NCBI GenBank assembly: GCA_028095005.1
Contig: CM051463.1
Location: 3,456,295 to 3,520,294, forward strand
Direction of reading: 5' to 3'
Source of the DNA: Rhynchospora pubera
Lineage: Eukaryota; Streptophyta; Magnoliopsida; Poales; Cyperaceae
DNA length: 64,000 nt
Shown: piece after piece, positions 1 to 11,600 of the stretch
Numbering within the stretch: the stretch's first letter is position 1
Layout of the letters: every line of letters begins with the position of its first letter
Notes under the pieces: model-generated
What the model was told of the DNA's origin: nothing
Databases searched by the model: none
What the model saw: only the letters and a program-made list of their open reading frames with translations
Program-made: the position numbers and the translations under genes

Positions 1-1170
1 GTTCGCTCTCAAGTTTCCTCTGTGCTGTCAGCCATTTCTATTTTTTTCATGTCTGTGTTTAGGTTGCCTGTTTGGGTGCTCAAAGCGATTGATAAATTGA
101 GAAGAAATTTTCTTTGGGGGAGGGCTTATGGCCCCTCTAATGGCATTCCACTGCTAGCCTGGGACAGGGTATGCTTACCAAAATCGCTGGGAGGGTTTGG
201 TATTCTCAATTTAAAGCTGCTCAATATAGCTTTGCTTCTGAAGTGGTTATGGCGTTTATCAGCTCAACCTACTTCTCAATGGTCGGTGATAGCGAACCTT
301 TTGATTTCAAACAAAAATCGACTGTCTCCACTCTCTTGGACCTCTAATGGCTCCTTCTTCTGGAAGGATTTACTGCAGTTAAGGCATCTTTTCGCTATCT
401 CTACTACTACAGCTCTTGCCAATGGTAAAAGCACCCTCTTTTGGTTTGACAATTGGGGCCTTGGTCATCTTCACTTTTTTAATTCCCTCCCAAAACCGTT
501 AAAGCCTTTCAGCACAGTGCATAAGTGTGTTTCTGACCCTTGGTCAACTTTTCCAGCACCGTTCACCAGTGAGATCAATAATGCCTTGCAGTACCTCCAG
601 AGTCTCCCCTTGCATTGCAACAACCCAGATCAGCTACTTTGGAAATGGGACTCTTCTGGTCTTTTTTCTGTGAAATCGACTTATAGAATGCTAGTCTCAG
701 CCGGTAAAATCACCTTTCCTTGCCCTTCTATCTGGAAAGTGCACTTACCTCCCTCTATTCAGGTTTTTGCTCTTTTGCTTTTCCACAATCGTCTGCTCAC
801 TCAAGAGGCACTCCTGAAACGCCAAATTGCATTTGTTCAAGGTTGTGTCTTGTGTGATCAAGCCTTATTAGAAACTACTGATCATCTGTTTTGTCAGTGC
901 CCCTTTGTCAGAGCGTTATGGGCTAAGGTTCAAGGCTTTTTCCCTTCTCTGTCACTCCTTGGCTTTGTCGAGATCCGATCGCTTTTGATTTCAGCTCTAA
1001 AGGATGCTCACTCTGACAGAAACAGTCTACTGGCAATCGTCACCATAACCACACTCTGGGCTATCTGGTTGGAGCGTAATAACAGAACTTTCAGGGAAGT
1101 TCGAAGAAGTATCGATTCAATCATGCATTGGATTGTCTCGCAGCAAACTCTTTTTCTGAAATACTGTTAA
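1..1170 (+). CDS. LINE reverse transcriptase ORF2, C-terminal part (partial)
   Basis: This is the tail of a plant LINE ORF2 protein. The frame is open from base 1 to the stop at 1168-1170, so it begins upstream of the window. The first ~60 residues match the post-RT 'thumb' typical of these proteins (RNFLWG, then a LAWDRVCLPKSLGGFGI-type segment). Residues ~215-300 form the zf-RVT zinc-binding domain (SVKSTYRML, IWKVHLPP, then GCVLC...HLFCQCPF, with the Cys/His cluster near 840-900). No RNase H domain follows. No frameshift or stop occurs in the visible part, so the copy may be fairly recent. The catalytic YADD region of the RT is not in the window. Confidence 0.85.
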   Translation, partial: VRSQVSSVLSAISIFFMSVFRLPVWVLKAIDKLRRNFLWGRAYGPSNGIPLLAWDRVCLPKSLGGFGILNLKLLNIALLLKWLWRLSAQPTSQWSVIANLLISNKNRLSPLSWTSNGSFFWKDLLQLRHLFAISTTTALANGKSTLFWFDNWGLGHLHFFNSLPKPLKPFSTVHKCVSDPWSTFPAPFTSEINNALQYLQSLPLHCNNPDQLLWKWDSSGLFSVKSTYRMLVSAGKITFPCPSIWKVHLPPSIQVFALLLFHNRLLTQEALLKRQIAFVQGCVLCDQALLETTDHLFCQCPFVRALWAKVQGFFPSLSLLGFVEIRSLLISALKDAHSDRNSLLAIVTITTLWAIWLERNNRTFREVRRSIDSIMHWIVSQQTLFLKYC

Positions 1171-1244
1171 TGTTCTTTTACTAGTTTTTGTTTTCTGTTT
1201 TCTTTTCTTGGTAGCCTCTGCCAAGTGTGTACCTAAAAAAAAAA
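1..1244 (+). mobile_element. 3' end of a LINE (non-LTR retrotransposon)
   Basis: The coding part is open from the window edge to 1170. It is followed by about 60 bases of T-rich 3' untranslated sequence and an A-run near 1235-1243, as expected of a poly(A)-ended non-LTR element. The 5' part lies outside the window, so target-site duplications cannot be checked. Confidence 0.8.
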
Positions 1245-1375
1245 CCATGAAAATAGTGCAAGTATGAGCTCTACGCCTCTACCCCTCACCGGACTTTCTC
1301 TTTATTACAAAGTGAATCCTTAATTGCAATGTTTTATTTTTACTGCTTCGTGAATGTCCATTTTCTTCGTGAAAC

Positions 1376-1797
1376 GGTTCTAGTGCCCACAATTTTAACG
1401 CTCCCAAATGTCTCAAAATTCATATTTTTTATTATTTTTTTAAATATAAATTTTAAATTTTGAATCCAAACTATTGATCTTATTCGATATAACGAACAAT
1501 ACATTTTCATATAAGTTTTATAAATTTTGAAGTTTATTTTATACTTGATCAAGAGGCTAAAATATGAACAGATTAGAATAATTTTATCATATTTAATTTG
1601 ATTCGTTCAATATTCAATCTCTTGATCAAGTATCAAATAAACTTCAAAATTTATAAAACTTGTATGAAAATACATCGCTCGATATATTGAATGAGATCAA
1701 TGATTTATATTCGAAGTTTGAATTTTATATTTTGAAAAATAATAAAAAAATAAGTTTTTGGACATTTGGGGAATTCAAATTGTAGGCAACAGAACTC
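1376..1797. mobile_element. fold-back MITE
   Basis: The two halves are imperfect inverted copies. The outer left end (GGTTCTAGTGCCCACAATTT) pairs with the outer right end (AAATTGTAGGCAACAGAACT). Further in, TACTTGATCAAGAG on the left pairs with CTCTTGATCAAGTA on the right around a short AT-rich centre near 1590. No protein is encoded. I could not fix a target-site duplication. It resembles the fold-back elements at 7.1, 27.6 and 31.6 kb. Confidence 0.65.
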
Positions 1798-4343
1798 TTC
1801 TCTTTCTCCATTTATGAAATTCTATATTTTATTTTTTTAATGCGTAAAATAACTATTTATTGCTATAAAAAATCAAAATAATTAGGGAAAAATATTGAAG
1901 CTTTTGCTTGTGGTACGTTAGCACCCTCAATTTATCAATTTATTATTTAATTTGGTGCATCTTTTCATGAATACATCTTTTGACCTTTTATGAGGGAATT
2001 AAATTTCATACCTATACCTGTACGACAAACATTTAATATTTATATACTGTATTGCTTGACCATCGCTAGAAAAGTTCAATTTTATTGACATTTATATATT
2101 GAAACAGCATTTTTGTAAATTTTAAATAATTTAGGTTTACATGGATATCTGGAGGATTGTGACAGAAGAGTGGTTGCATATCTTAAGTTAAGCCCACTTG
2201 CAATGATATCTTCTCAAACCAGCTCACACTCTGCTCTGCTTCCCTACTCTCCGTGTACACGGACAATATCTCCGTTCAAGCAGAACTGGAGAGCACCAAA
2301 ACTATTGTTTTTTCTTGGAATTTTTTAATAATAAATTCAAAATTAATTGAAATTAATAATAATTTCAAAATTAATTTGAAAAGACGCAAAGCTCAATTAC
2401 TTCGAAATTTTGTTGAAATGATCTTCGATAGGTCACGTTTCAAGTGACGACTAATAGTGATACGTTAGACGCCATGTCAGATATCATCTCAACAACATCT
2501 GATAATTTGTATTTGAATACTATATAGGTTAGCAACTTAGCATACGATTATAAAAGCGCTTAAAAATTGCATGTTGAAATACAATTTTTTTAGTGCTTGT
2601 AAAAATTGATATATATAATATTTTTTTTTTACGTTATCGAGTTTATAAGAAACAATAATTGCATGTTGAAAGCATCTGCACTAATCTAGTAAATACAGCT
2701 ATATTGTGAAAGTGCTTGAAAAACAGCACATAAATGCACTAGTTAAAATATCATGATGAAAAAAATTTGAATACAAAAAGAGAGTGCACTCAGATAAAAT
2801 GACATCTTAACTTAATTTTCTTTTTCATTCAATAGTGCCCACACATTTTTAATTAGATACGTGAAGTCCTTTTTTATATTTTTTCTAATAAAGGCCCACA
2901 CGCTACAAGTTGAAATGTTTTATAAAAAAATTAAATTAAAATGTTTATTTATAGATTTTGGTACTTCTTAAAAATCGAATGTCTAAATTAAAACATATAT
3001 AGCCAACGAGTTTTGGAACCAATATTTCGGTAAGTACAAAAATTTAAATAATTTTGTAGATTTATAAAAAACTTCCCACTATGATAAAGCATATTTTCCT
3101 ATCCAGTACTGAAAGCTGGAGAAGATTCATACCTGGACCCGACGTATTTATTTAAATATAATATATTTAACCCAGGACCCTACGTATTGCTTGACAAGTC
3201 GACGTCGGTTCGTGCTATTCTCGAATCCTTTTTGCAGTATGACTTGGTATTTAGCAATAAAATAAATTGCAAAGAAAAATATAGCATTAAATTAGTTATG
3301 CCATTTTTATACCGAGTACCTTTATTTGACGAGTAACTCTTGAGTATAATGCATTAAAAATTTTAAAATTTGATGTGTTCATAAAGCGAATCAACATAAA
3401 CTATAACTAGATAGAACAGTGTTGGAAAAAAAAATGTGTTACATTTTAGATTTCCACATTTCATATAGTATAACCACCGGACAAGACCTACCCGACCCAA
3501 AGAATAAAAATAAAAGAGATTTAAATTATATTGTGCATTGAATTCGATATGATTTTATAATGTTTTGATTATTCCGGGATAAAAAAATTTTGAGCCATCG
3601 ATCTAATTGAAAAATTGATAAAAAAAAAACTTAAAACAAAAAAATATATGCAAGTACATTGTTGGATGTATATATATCTGAACAATCAAATTACATATAA
3701 TTTGAGTATCTTTGGTGGATGAATTGAAACCTATTAAGTTTAGCTTATTAAAAAATTATTTAAAGTCGCTAGAGAATTATGGGATTTGTACCAAATCTCT
3801 CATTCATAATATAGGCATTGATATGTTATACATTTATACTACATGCATCGTGCCGATAATGTTAAAATTTTAATTAAAATTTTTTTCAATGATTTTTAAG
3901 GAGTCACACGTAATCTTTCTTCATTTTTATTTATCGCATCTATCTTGACAAGTGACAACCACTAAAAATATTAAAGAACGGGCACATAGATCCTAGACAA
4001 ACTGAAAATATTTTCCTTTATATTTTCTACTATAATGCTGATATGATAATTATAGGAAACATCCAATGCAACAAAAAGGTAGATTTGAAGTTGAGAGGTT
4101 GACCATCTAGTCGGTATATAGCAAGCTGTATGTTTGGTTGGAGGGTACATATGCAGAAGTGCCCACATAAAGATATTCTATCTACATACAAAGGTGTACA
4201 CGAGCATACATATTGGTCCACTGCATAGTTGTCTCTGAGGCTTCCATTGCCCAAGTTGCAAATACAGGGACCTCGGCATGCCACCGTCAGATTTTTTGTG
4301 ATCCACGCGTGTGGCCGTCAATAACATGTACCCGTATTATTTA
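1798..4343. other. AT-rich intergenic stretch
   Basis: I see no gene, RNA or well-delimited element here. Open frames are short and of low-complexity composition. Two similar 'ACC(T/C)GGACCC..ACGTATT' segments near 3132 and 3171 are the only local duplication noticed. Confidence 0.5.
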
Positions 4344-4717
4344 CCGATTTTAATCATGCTGACCAGATTTGACTGTTGGCTAATCAAAGCCCTTTAACCG
4401 AATAAAAAAAAAGAGAGCAAATTCTTTTGCCGATTAAATGATGGAAGTGTTGCGTTCTATCTCTATTTTGTGAAGTGGGAAGAAGTATTGGAAAGTGTGT
4501 AATTTTGTGAAGAGTTTAGATTTTTTATAATTTTTTTTCTTCCTACCTTCTTATCAACGCATCCAAACGGTGCCAGAGTGTGGGGACTAGCCAAGTGGGC
4601 TTAAGGGGCAGGTGGCAAAAGATTTTAATCGGCAAAAGAATTTGCTCTCTTTTTTCTCATTCGGTTAAAGGGCTTTGATTAGCCAACAGTCAAATCTGGT
4701 CAGCATGATTAAAATCA
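4344..4717. mobile_element. long-arm fold-back element containing another MITE
   Basis: Two arms of about 95 bases, 4344-4438 and 4621-4717, are almost perfect inverted copies (both contain GACCAGATTTGACTGTTGGC / its complement, and AGAGAGCAAATTCTTTTGCC / its complement). The ~180-base spacer holds a truncated copy of the pyrimidine-rich MITE also seen at 4857, 30541 and 43458. The transcript of either strand could form a long hairpin. No coding capacity. Confidence 0.75.
4460..4573 (-). mobile_element. truncated MITE, pyrimidine-rich family, copy A
   Basis: Shares GTGGGAAGAAGTATTG, GTGTGTAATTTTGTGAAGAG and the end CGCATCCAAACGG with the fuller copies at 30541 and 43458. The outer left end is missing. 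It sits inside the spacer of the fold-back element. Confidence 0.55.
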
Positions 4718-4856
4718 CCACACCTTTCCAATCGGAGCCTAAATGATTTGTACCAAAATTCTTCCATGACCGATTAACTATTTCGCTTCTATCTCTATTT
4801 TATTTTACGGCAGACCTAAATGAAAAGTAATGGAAGTCTCACCCTCTCTTTGAGAG

Positions 4857-4993
4857 CGTTTGGATCGTTGGAAGAAAGAAGAAGAAGAAGGAAGAAGAAG
4901 AAAAAAAATTATAAACAATCCAAACTCTTCACAAAGTTACACACTTCCCAATATTTCTTCCCACTTGTTCCCTTCTTCCCTTCTTCCCACACC
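4857..4993 (+). mobile_element. truncated MITE, pyrimidine-rich family, copy B
   Basis: Starts with GCGTTTGGATCGTTGG and runs through GAAGAAGAAG-rich sequence, then CTTCACAAAGTTACACACTT and CTTCCCTTCTTCCCACAC, the inverse order of copy D. The right terminal repeat is missing. Confidence 0.55.
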
Positions 4994-6566
4994 TAATCAA
5001 ATTCATAGAAGTATAATGAGGAGGTTTTTGAATCCCGATTGAATAATTGATTTGTTGGCCATTTGAAATTTTTACGTCGCAGTGGAATTGAATAATCATT
5101 ATGAACTGATTTTTTTATTTTCTGGATAACTTATTCAGGTAATCGGACTTTTTATATTTAATTTTGTAATGATTGATGAATTTAATATTATCATTTAGTT
5201 TTGATTCAATTTATTTATTGCAATCATGATAGGTTCAATCGTTGATAACTCTCGTAGAAGGTGATTTGCGGTGTGATAGTAGGTAATCCTCAGAGAAGTT
5301 GATTCATGGTTGAAATTGACTGATTGTATTGAACAATGTTATGTGGATTAACCCAATCTTATTGAAATTTGTTGTATATAATTAAGTATAAAGAAGCTGT
5401 GTTGTTAAATAATTAACCGGTTAATGAGGTTTGTACCTGATTCTATTTATTTTTTTGTTACTACGTAGGTTGACGGATCGTTGGATGGATGCAGAAGATA
5501 ATGTCTCCTCGCTCTACGACCTGTCGATGAAGGATGTGACACTAAAAGTTCACTGCTACAAGATTTATGGAAAAAAATAACCTTTTAAGAAACTTAAATT
5601 AGATTGATTAATTTTCCTCAGAATTTTATTATAACCATTGTATTTACGTTATTATTGCTAAACCATCAGAAACAGATTATATGGTATTGTGACAGTTCCT
5701 TATTTTGGTATAGCTAGTTTCCTTTCTTTCTTTATTGTAATTTTTTTTTCCCTTTGAAGGAACTGTGATATCTCTAAGGTTCTCACTCAACCTATATATA
5801 TAAAAAAAAAATTATCTCTTATCTCAAAAAAAAAATTCTGAGTAAGAAAAATAACATTCTGAACGCTCCAAAATTGGAGGATTGTGGGTTCCAAATAAAA
5901 TTCAGGAACACACAGCATAACATACGATTTTGTTTGTGTATGTACTTGCTGTTTAAGAGATTGTACTATCTATTTAGTCAACAATCTTATCAAGAACGTT
6001 CCAATTGTATTTATCTATAAACAACTGACACGTTTAATTTGTCAAGAACACTTATACAAATGAAAAGACAGATTTAATTTACAAATAAAATTGCGAATTT
6101 GTTGCATTTGTGGCATCCAAAATTTATGACATTGGAATCCTCCTAAAAATAATAATAATAATAATTATAAAATAAATAATAACATATCATTGCTATAGTA
6201 TATAAATGAACATCATTGATACTTTTTACACATTCACTGTCTCCATGTTCAAATTTCTTTATGTTTTCTCTTTTACTAAGCTGAAACATGTTTCTGATAT
6301 CTAATGATTAGAAGGGTGTTACGTACTTGTCAGTTAACTCTGTTTCTAAATTATTTTGATTAGAAACAATCCCTTTCAAGAATGACTAAGAATAGATGAT
6401 TAGGGGAACCAAAATGTACCTTCCGTACAAAATACATCAACTTGGGTAACGATTAATTATTGTTTGTATGGTTTGGTTAGTAAAATAGTAATATGTATAT
6501 TGTCCTAGGTTATCGCATGTATGGAGCTCAAAATGAAATATAAATACATGTAACCTTTTTCATGCA
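4994..6566. other. intergenic stretch without recognisable gene
   Basis: AT-rich. A slightly more GC-rich patch at 5470-5560 has no supported coding frame. A T-rich stretch followed by TATATATA and A-runs at 5690-5850 resembles a retroelement 3' tail, but nothing identifies the body. Confidence 0.4.
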
Positions 6567-6787
6567 GGGTGTGTTTGGATGAGCCTTGGATAAGGAATAA
6601 GAATAAGAAATTTCGGTATACGTGCTTATTCTTATTCTTGTACAACCCAAACAACACAAGAATAAGGAATTTGGGCCTTTATTCTTATACTAACAAAATC
6701 ATAGTATAAGAATAAGGAATTTGGATAAGCACGCATACCGAAATTCCTTATTCTTATTCTTTATTCATGGCTCGTCCAAACACACCC
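6567..6787. mobile_element. MITE family 1, copy 1 (221 bp)
   Basis: Terminal inverted repeats GGGTGTGTTTGGATGAGCC and GGCTCGTCCAAACACACCC enclose AAGGAATAAGAATAAGAAAT-type sub-terminal repeats on both sides. The element is almost fully self-complementary and non-coding. Related copies lie at 30202 and 42893. A clear target-site duplication is not visible. Confidence 0.8.
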
Positions 6788-7123
6788 AAAATACTCACGG
6801 AAAAAGCTAAATACTCTTTCATGGTGGTTAAGACCTAATAATTTTTGGCGTGCTAGCATATCGCGATCGAGAAACATTATATATATCATTGTCATCATCA
6901 TCATTCAGAACATATTAAATAAAACCTGCTGTCCTGTCTTGTACTTTTGGTAAAATAACCACTCTTTCCTTTGCATCTTATTCTCTAATTAATGAGTAGA
7001 TAATTACTCACCTCGAACTTTTCTCTCTTTTTTTCGTGAGTAAGGTTCTTAGTGATATTTTTTTTAAGATAAATTGGTATCAAGTTTCCTAACTTATTTT
7101 AAATTAAATGTCCATAAAAGACC

Positions 7124-7463
7124 ATGTCACAACTTCATATTTCATCAATATTTTACAATTTTAAAATTCAAGCTTTGAATTTGAACGATTGATCTTGTTA
7201 ATTTTCATGAGCGAAGTATTTTCATATAAAATTTGAAGTCGATTTGTTACTCGAGCAACAGGTCAAACTATGACCGTATTAGAATTAATCTGTCATAGTT
7301 AACCAGATTCATTCATGGTTTGACATCTTGATGAGTATCAAAATCGAGCCGAAATTTTATAAAATTTATATGAAAGCATATGATTATTAGAATAAAAACT
7401 ATCAGCGATTTAGATTCAAAGTTTACATTTTAAAATATTAATAAAATATAAAATCGTGACAAT
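7124..7463. mobile_element. fold-back MITE
   Basis: The left arm (TTCATCAATATTTTACAATT, then GCTTTGAATTTGAACGATTG) pairs with the right arm (ATCAGCGATTTAGATTCAAAG, then ATTTTAAAATATTAATAAAA). Inner arms include ACTCGAGCAACAGGTCAAAC against GGTTTGACATCTTGATGAGT. It is of the same general type as the element at 1376-1797. Diverged. Confidence 0.55.
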
Positions 7464-8617
7464 AATGAGTGCATTAGAAACTTGCTATTTTTCATGGGAC
7501 GTGTAAAACGTAACCTATACGATAACATATAATACGGAATGGGCCAACATCTGTTCTGATTTGCTTTTAGGTCCAACACAGTTGCTTGGGTCGGTTTTCT
7601 TTCCCCGACAACCCGAGCCCTTTGGTATTTCGGGGTACTCAGTTGAGGTAATTTTGTTGCGAATATCATTAGTACCATCACCTGATTATCCGAAAGAATT
7701 AAAAATAATATTAAAATATTCAGGAATTTCAAAAATAATCTAAAACAAATCGGAATAATATAAATAGTGTTGCGATATCGGTTTTTGAAAAACCTATATT
7801 AGCTAGTATCGGTTTTTCGAAACTGATACTTTTTTTTTACTTTTTACTGAATTTTCAATTAAAATAATGATTATTTTTATTATTTAAATTAATTTTAAGT
7901 AAATATTAATATATTTGATTGATGAAAAAGATAATATATATTTATTTTGATTCTATTTGTAACAAAGATAATATATATTATTTATGATGAGCAGAAAACA
8001 AACCTAAAAATGCGCAAGATAACTACAACTCTAGCCTTGCTCTCAAAAAAAGTAAAGGTCAAAGAGAATTGTAAATTACCTTTTGTCAGTGATTAAACTT
8101 TGAGATCAAGAATTTTCTCAAATATTTATTTTTCAGATGTTAATTTGATTGTAATCCTTATCCCAAAAAGTTGAAAAAATTAAGCACTAATATGAAATAG
8201 TGCACTAGAATTAGAATCATCTAATTAAGACAGTAGTCCGTCATGACCGCCAGACCAGAATGGGGTCTGATTCATCTTCAAACCGTTGAGGTCCCTCCTC
8301 TAAAAAAGCAAAGAAGAAACTAATTAATTAAGTGCATCAGTTAATTCTGATTTAATATGGCATACTTGTCCATAAACCCCAATTGACATTGTTATGCTTT
8401 ATGATTATCATTCATCAGTTAACATAATGAAACTATACCAGTTAATCTTCACTATGTTTATAAAATAAATAACACTAAATGCATAAAATGCAAAAGTTAA
8501 CAAACACCATACTCCAATCATCATGAACAATACTAACCAGGAGTTCATTCAAAAATAATAAGACAACATATAAAAGTAAAGAATTTCAAAACCGTACAGT
8601 CAGAAGAGGGGTCGTAG
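7464..8617. other. intergenic stretch 3' of the SAUR-like gene
   Basis: No supported gene. A patch at 8230-8310 is less AT-rich and on the minus strand follows an AG acceptor-like site, so it could be 3' untranslated sequence or a further exon of the SAUR-like gene, but no frame supports this. Confidence 0.35.
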
Positions 8618-11600
8618 TCAGTAATACGGGAACGGTTCATCGTTGTACTGTGCAAGCGAGCATTGCAGGATGTACCTGAATGTGTCGGGCTCGACAGGAA
8701 ACCGAATCGGCCCGTCAGTAACATACCCGTAAATCAGGCGAGACTTCATCAGCATCACCTGAAATGGCGGCAGCCTCTGGAACTTGAGCGGCATAACAAA
8801 CCTCATCGGCTCCTTGATTTTGAGAATAAACAATGACCATAATCAATAAAATGATAAACATAACCGAAGCTTGTATACATACCCAATGTAATCAGACAAA
8901 TACTCGATGTATTAAAACCTGCAAACATGGCTGTGCTTCCTCTTCCCGCCGAAATCAATTTAGAAATGCAAAAATTATGACATGATAAAAGGGTATAATA
9001 ATAGAAATTTGAAATATTAATTCGTAATAATACTTCTGAAATTAATAGCCCAAAAACACGTAATTCATATAAAATTAAATAGATTCATAATTTAGAACTT
9101 ACAGGATTGGAGAGACGACATCGTAAGGCGGAAAATCGATCTTCTCCAATTTTCCTTGGTCCTTAATGATGGCAGAATGGCGTTTTTCCTTTCTTTTTCT
9201 GTCTAATTTTCTTAATGGCCGAAATTAAAGGGAAAGGGTGCCTTTTTTATGACAGAATAAGTATATATAACCAAGGCAATTGAAGGGATCTAAATTCAGT
9301 GAATCTGGTCCATTGGATTTTCCATCAAAATCCAATGCACCCTTTAAGAATGAATGGTTCAGATTAAATCATATAGGCCACATATTAATTAATTAATAAT
9401 ATTAATTATAACATTCTCCCACTTGGCCTATAAAATATCACAATGAAACATAAATTCATAATTGGCCAATAAAACATAAACCTTGTTCAGTTAGAAATAC
9501 CAAACTAAACTAATATAATCAAAATAACTAAAACTGTTATTTGATCCCTATTAATTATAGAAATGGCATTCTTTCCAACATATGGTTAATTAAATTCATT
9601 CGATCCACATAAATATATTTGCTTATATAAATTACATTAATGCGCAAACATAAGAAATAAGCAAACAATATAAATTCAGTCAATACATAAATGAAGCTTC
9701 AATACATAACTAAATTAATACATTATTGTTCATTACAACATCACAAGTCACTAACCAAACCCATGCCGGCTACATGCTCTTTGAAAAGAGTAGGTGGTAG
9801 TGCTTTTGTTAGAGAATCAACTAACATAGCTTTTGTATTGATGTGTTGTATGATAATAACATTATCCTTAATTTTTCTTCTAACAACAAGATATTTGATG
9901 TCAATCCATTTAGTAGCACCGCTAGACTTGTTGTTTTTAGAGAAGAAAACAGCAGCCTCATTATCACAAAATAGCGTGAGTGGTCTTGCAATACTCTCAA
10001 TTACTTGAAGTTCAGGTATGAAATTCTTCAACCAAACTGCTTGACCAGTAGCTTCAAAACACGCCACAAATTCTGCTTGCATAGTGGAAGATGCAACTAA
10101 GGACTGTTTGGCACTCTTCCATGAAATTGGTCCCCCTGCAAGCATGAATATGTATCCTGATGTGGATTTCTTCGTGTCTACACATCCGGCAAAATCCGAA
10201 TCGGAATAACCAATGACCTCAAGGTTATCGGACTTTCGGTAAGTAAGCATGTAGTCTTTAGTCCCTTGCAAATAGCGTAAGACTTTCTTAGCAGCTCGCC
10301 AATGATCCAGTCCTGGATTTGATTGATATCGGCCGAGCATGCCAACTACAAACGCAATATCAGGACGTGTGCAAACTTGAGCATACATTAACCTTCCAAC
10401 AACCGAAGCATACTCATTATTTTCCATTTGCTTACGTTCTGATTCAGTTTTGGGACATTGAGCCTTGCTGAATTTGTCACCTTTGAAAATGGGAGCAACA
10501 CTTGGAGAACAATTTTGCATGTTATAGCGCTTAAGCATTTTCTCGATATATGCCTTTTGTGATAAACCTAAGAGACCACGAGACCGATCACGGTGAATTT
10601 CAATGCCTATGACATAAGAGGCTTCACCAAGATCCTTCATTTCAAATTTCTTTGAAAGAAAACGTTTTGTCTCGTAAAACATGTCTAAATCACTGCTTGC
10701 TAACAAAATGTCATCCACATGCAAAACAAGAATGATAAATCTGCTCCCACTAACCTTGAGATATATGCATTGATCAAAAGTGTTTTCTTGAAATCCAAAT
10801 TCTGTTATGACCTCATCAAACTTGAGATACCACTGCCTTGAAGCTTGCTTTAACCCATAAATTGATCGTTTCAACCGGCAGCCCATATGTTCCTTGCCTT
10901 TAACAACAAAACCTTCAGGTTGTTTCATGAAAATTTTTTCATGCAAGTTACCATTAAGGAATGCGGTTTTCACGTCCATTTGATGCAACTCAAGATCATA
11001 ATGAGCTACAAGAGCTAAAACAATTCTTAATGAATCTTTCTTTGAGACGGGAGAAAAAGTATTATCATAATGTATACCTTCTTGTTGCGTAAAGCCTTTA
11101 GCAACCAGCCGGGCCTTGTATCTTTCGATGTTACCATGAGAATCAGTTTTAGCTTTGTAAACCCATTTGCATCCTACGGGTTTAACACCTTTAGGTAATT
11201 CAACAAGGTCCCAAACATCATTTTGTTGCATTGAGTTCATCTCATCATTCATGGCTTCTAGCCACTGAGATGACTTATCACTTTTCATGGCGTCCTTGAA
11301 GGAGATAGGATCATCTCCATGACCTATATCGCCACCTTCTTCAGTAAGGTATACAATATAATCATCAGGTATTGCAGTTTTGCGTTCCCTTTGCGACTTG
11401 CGTAAAGGTTCTTGTGGCAGCAATGGTACTTCTTCATTGTTAGGAGCATTACTAACATTAGTACCTTCATTTAGTGATAATGGAGAAACAGAACTTGTAA
11501 CCTTTGAAATGACCGAAGTTGGAACATAAATTCGACCTTCTTCATCGAGGTTTATAGTTCGTTTTTCATTACTCCCACTAATGTTGCCATTTTCAAAAAA

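Noticed and set aside
9691..10008. Plus-strand open frame of 105 residues
   Set aside because: Antisense shadow of the copia RNase H region; composition follows the Gag-Pol codons.
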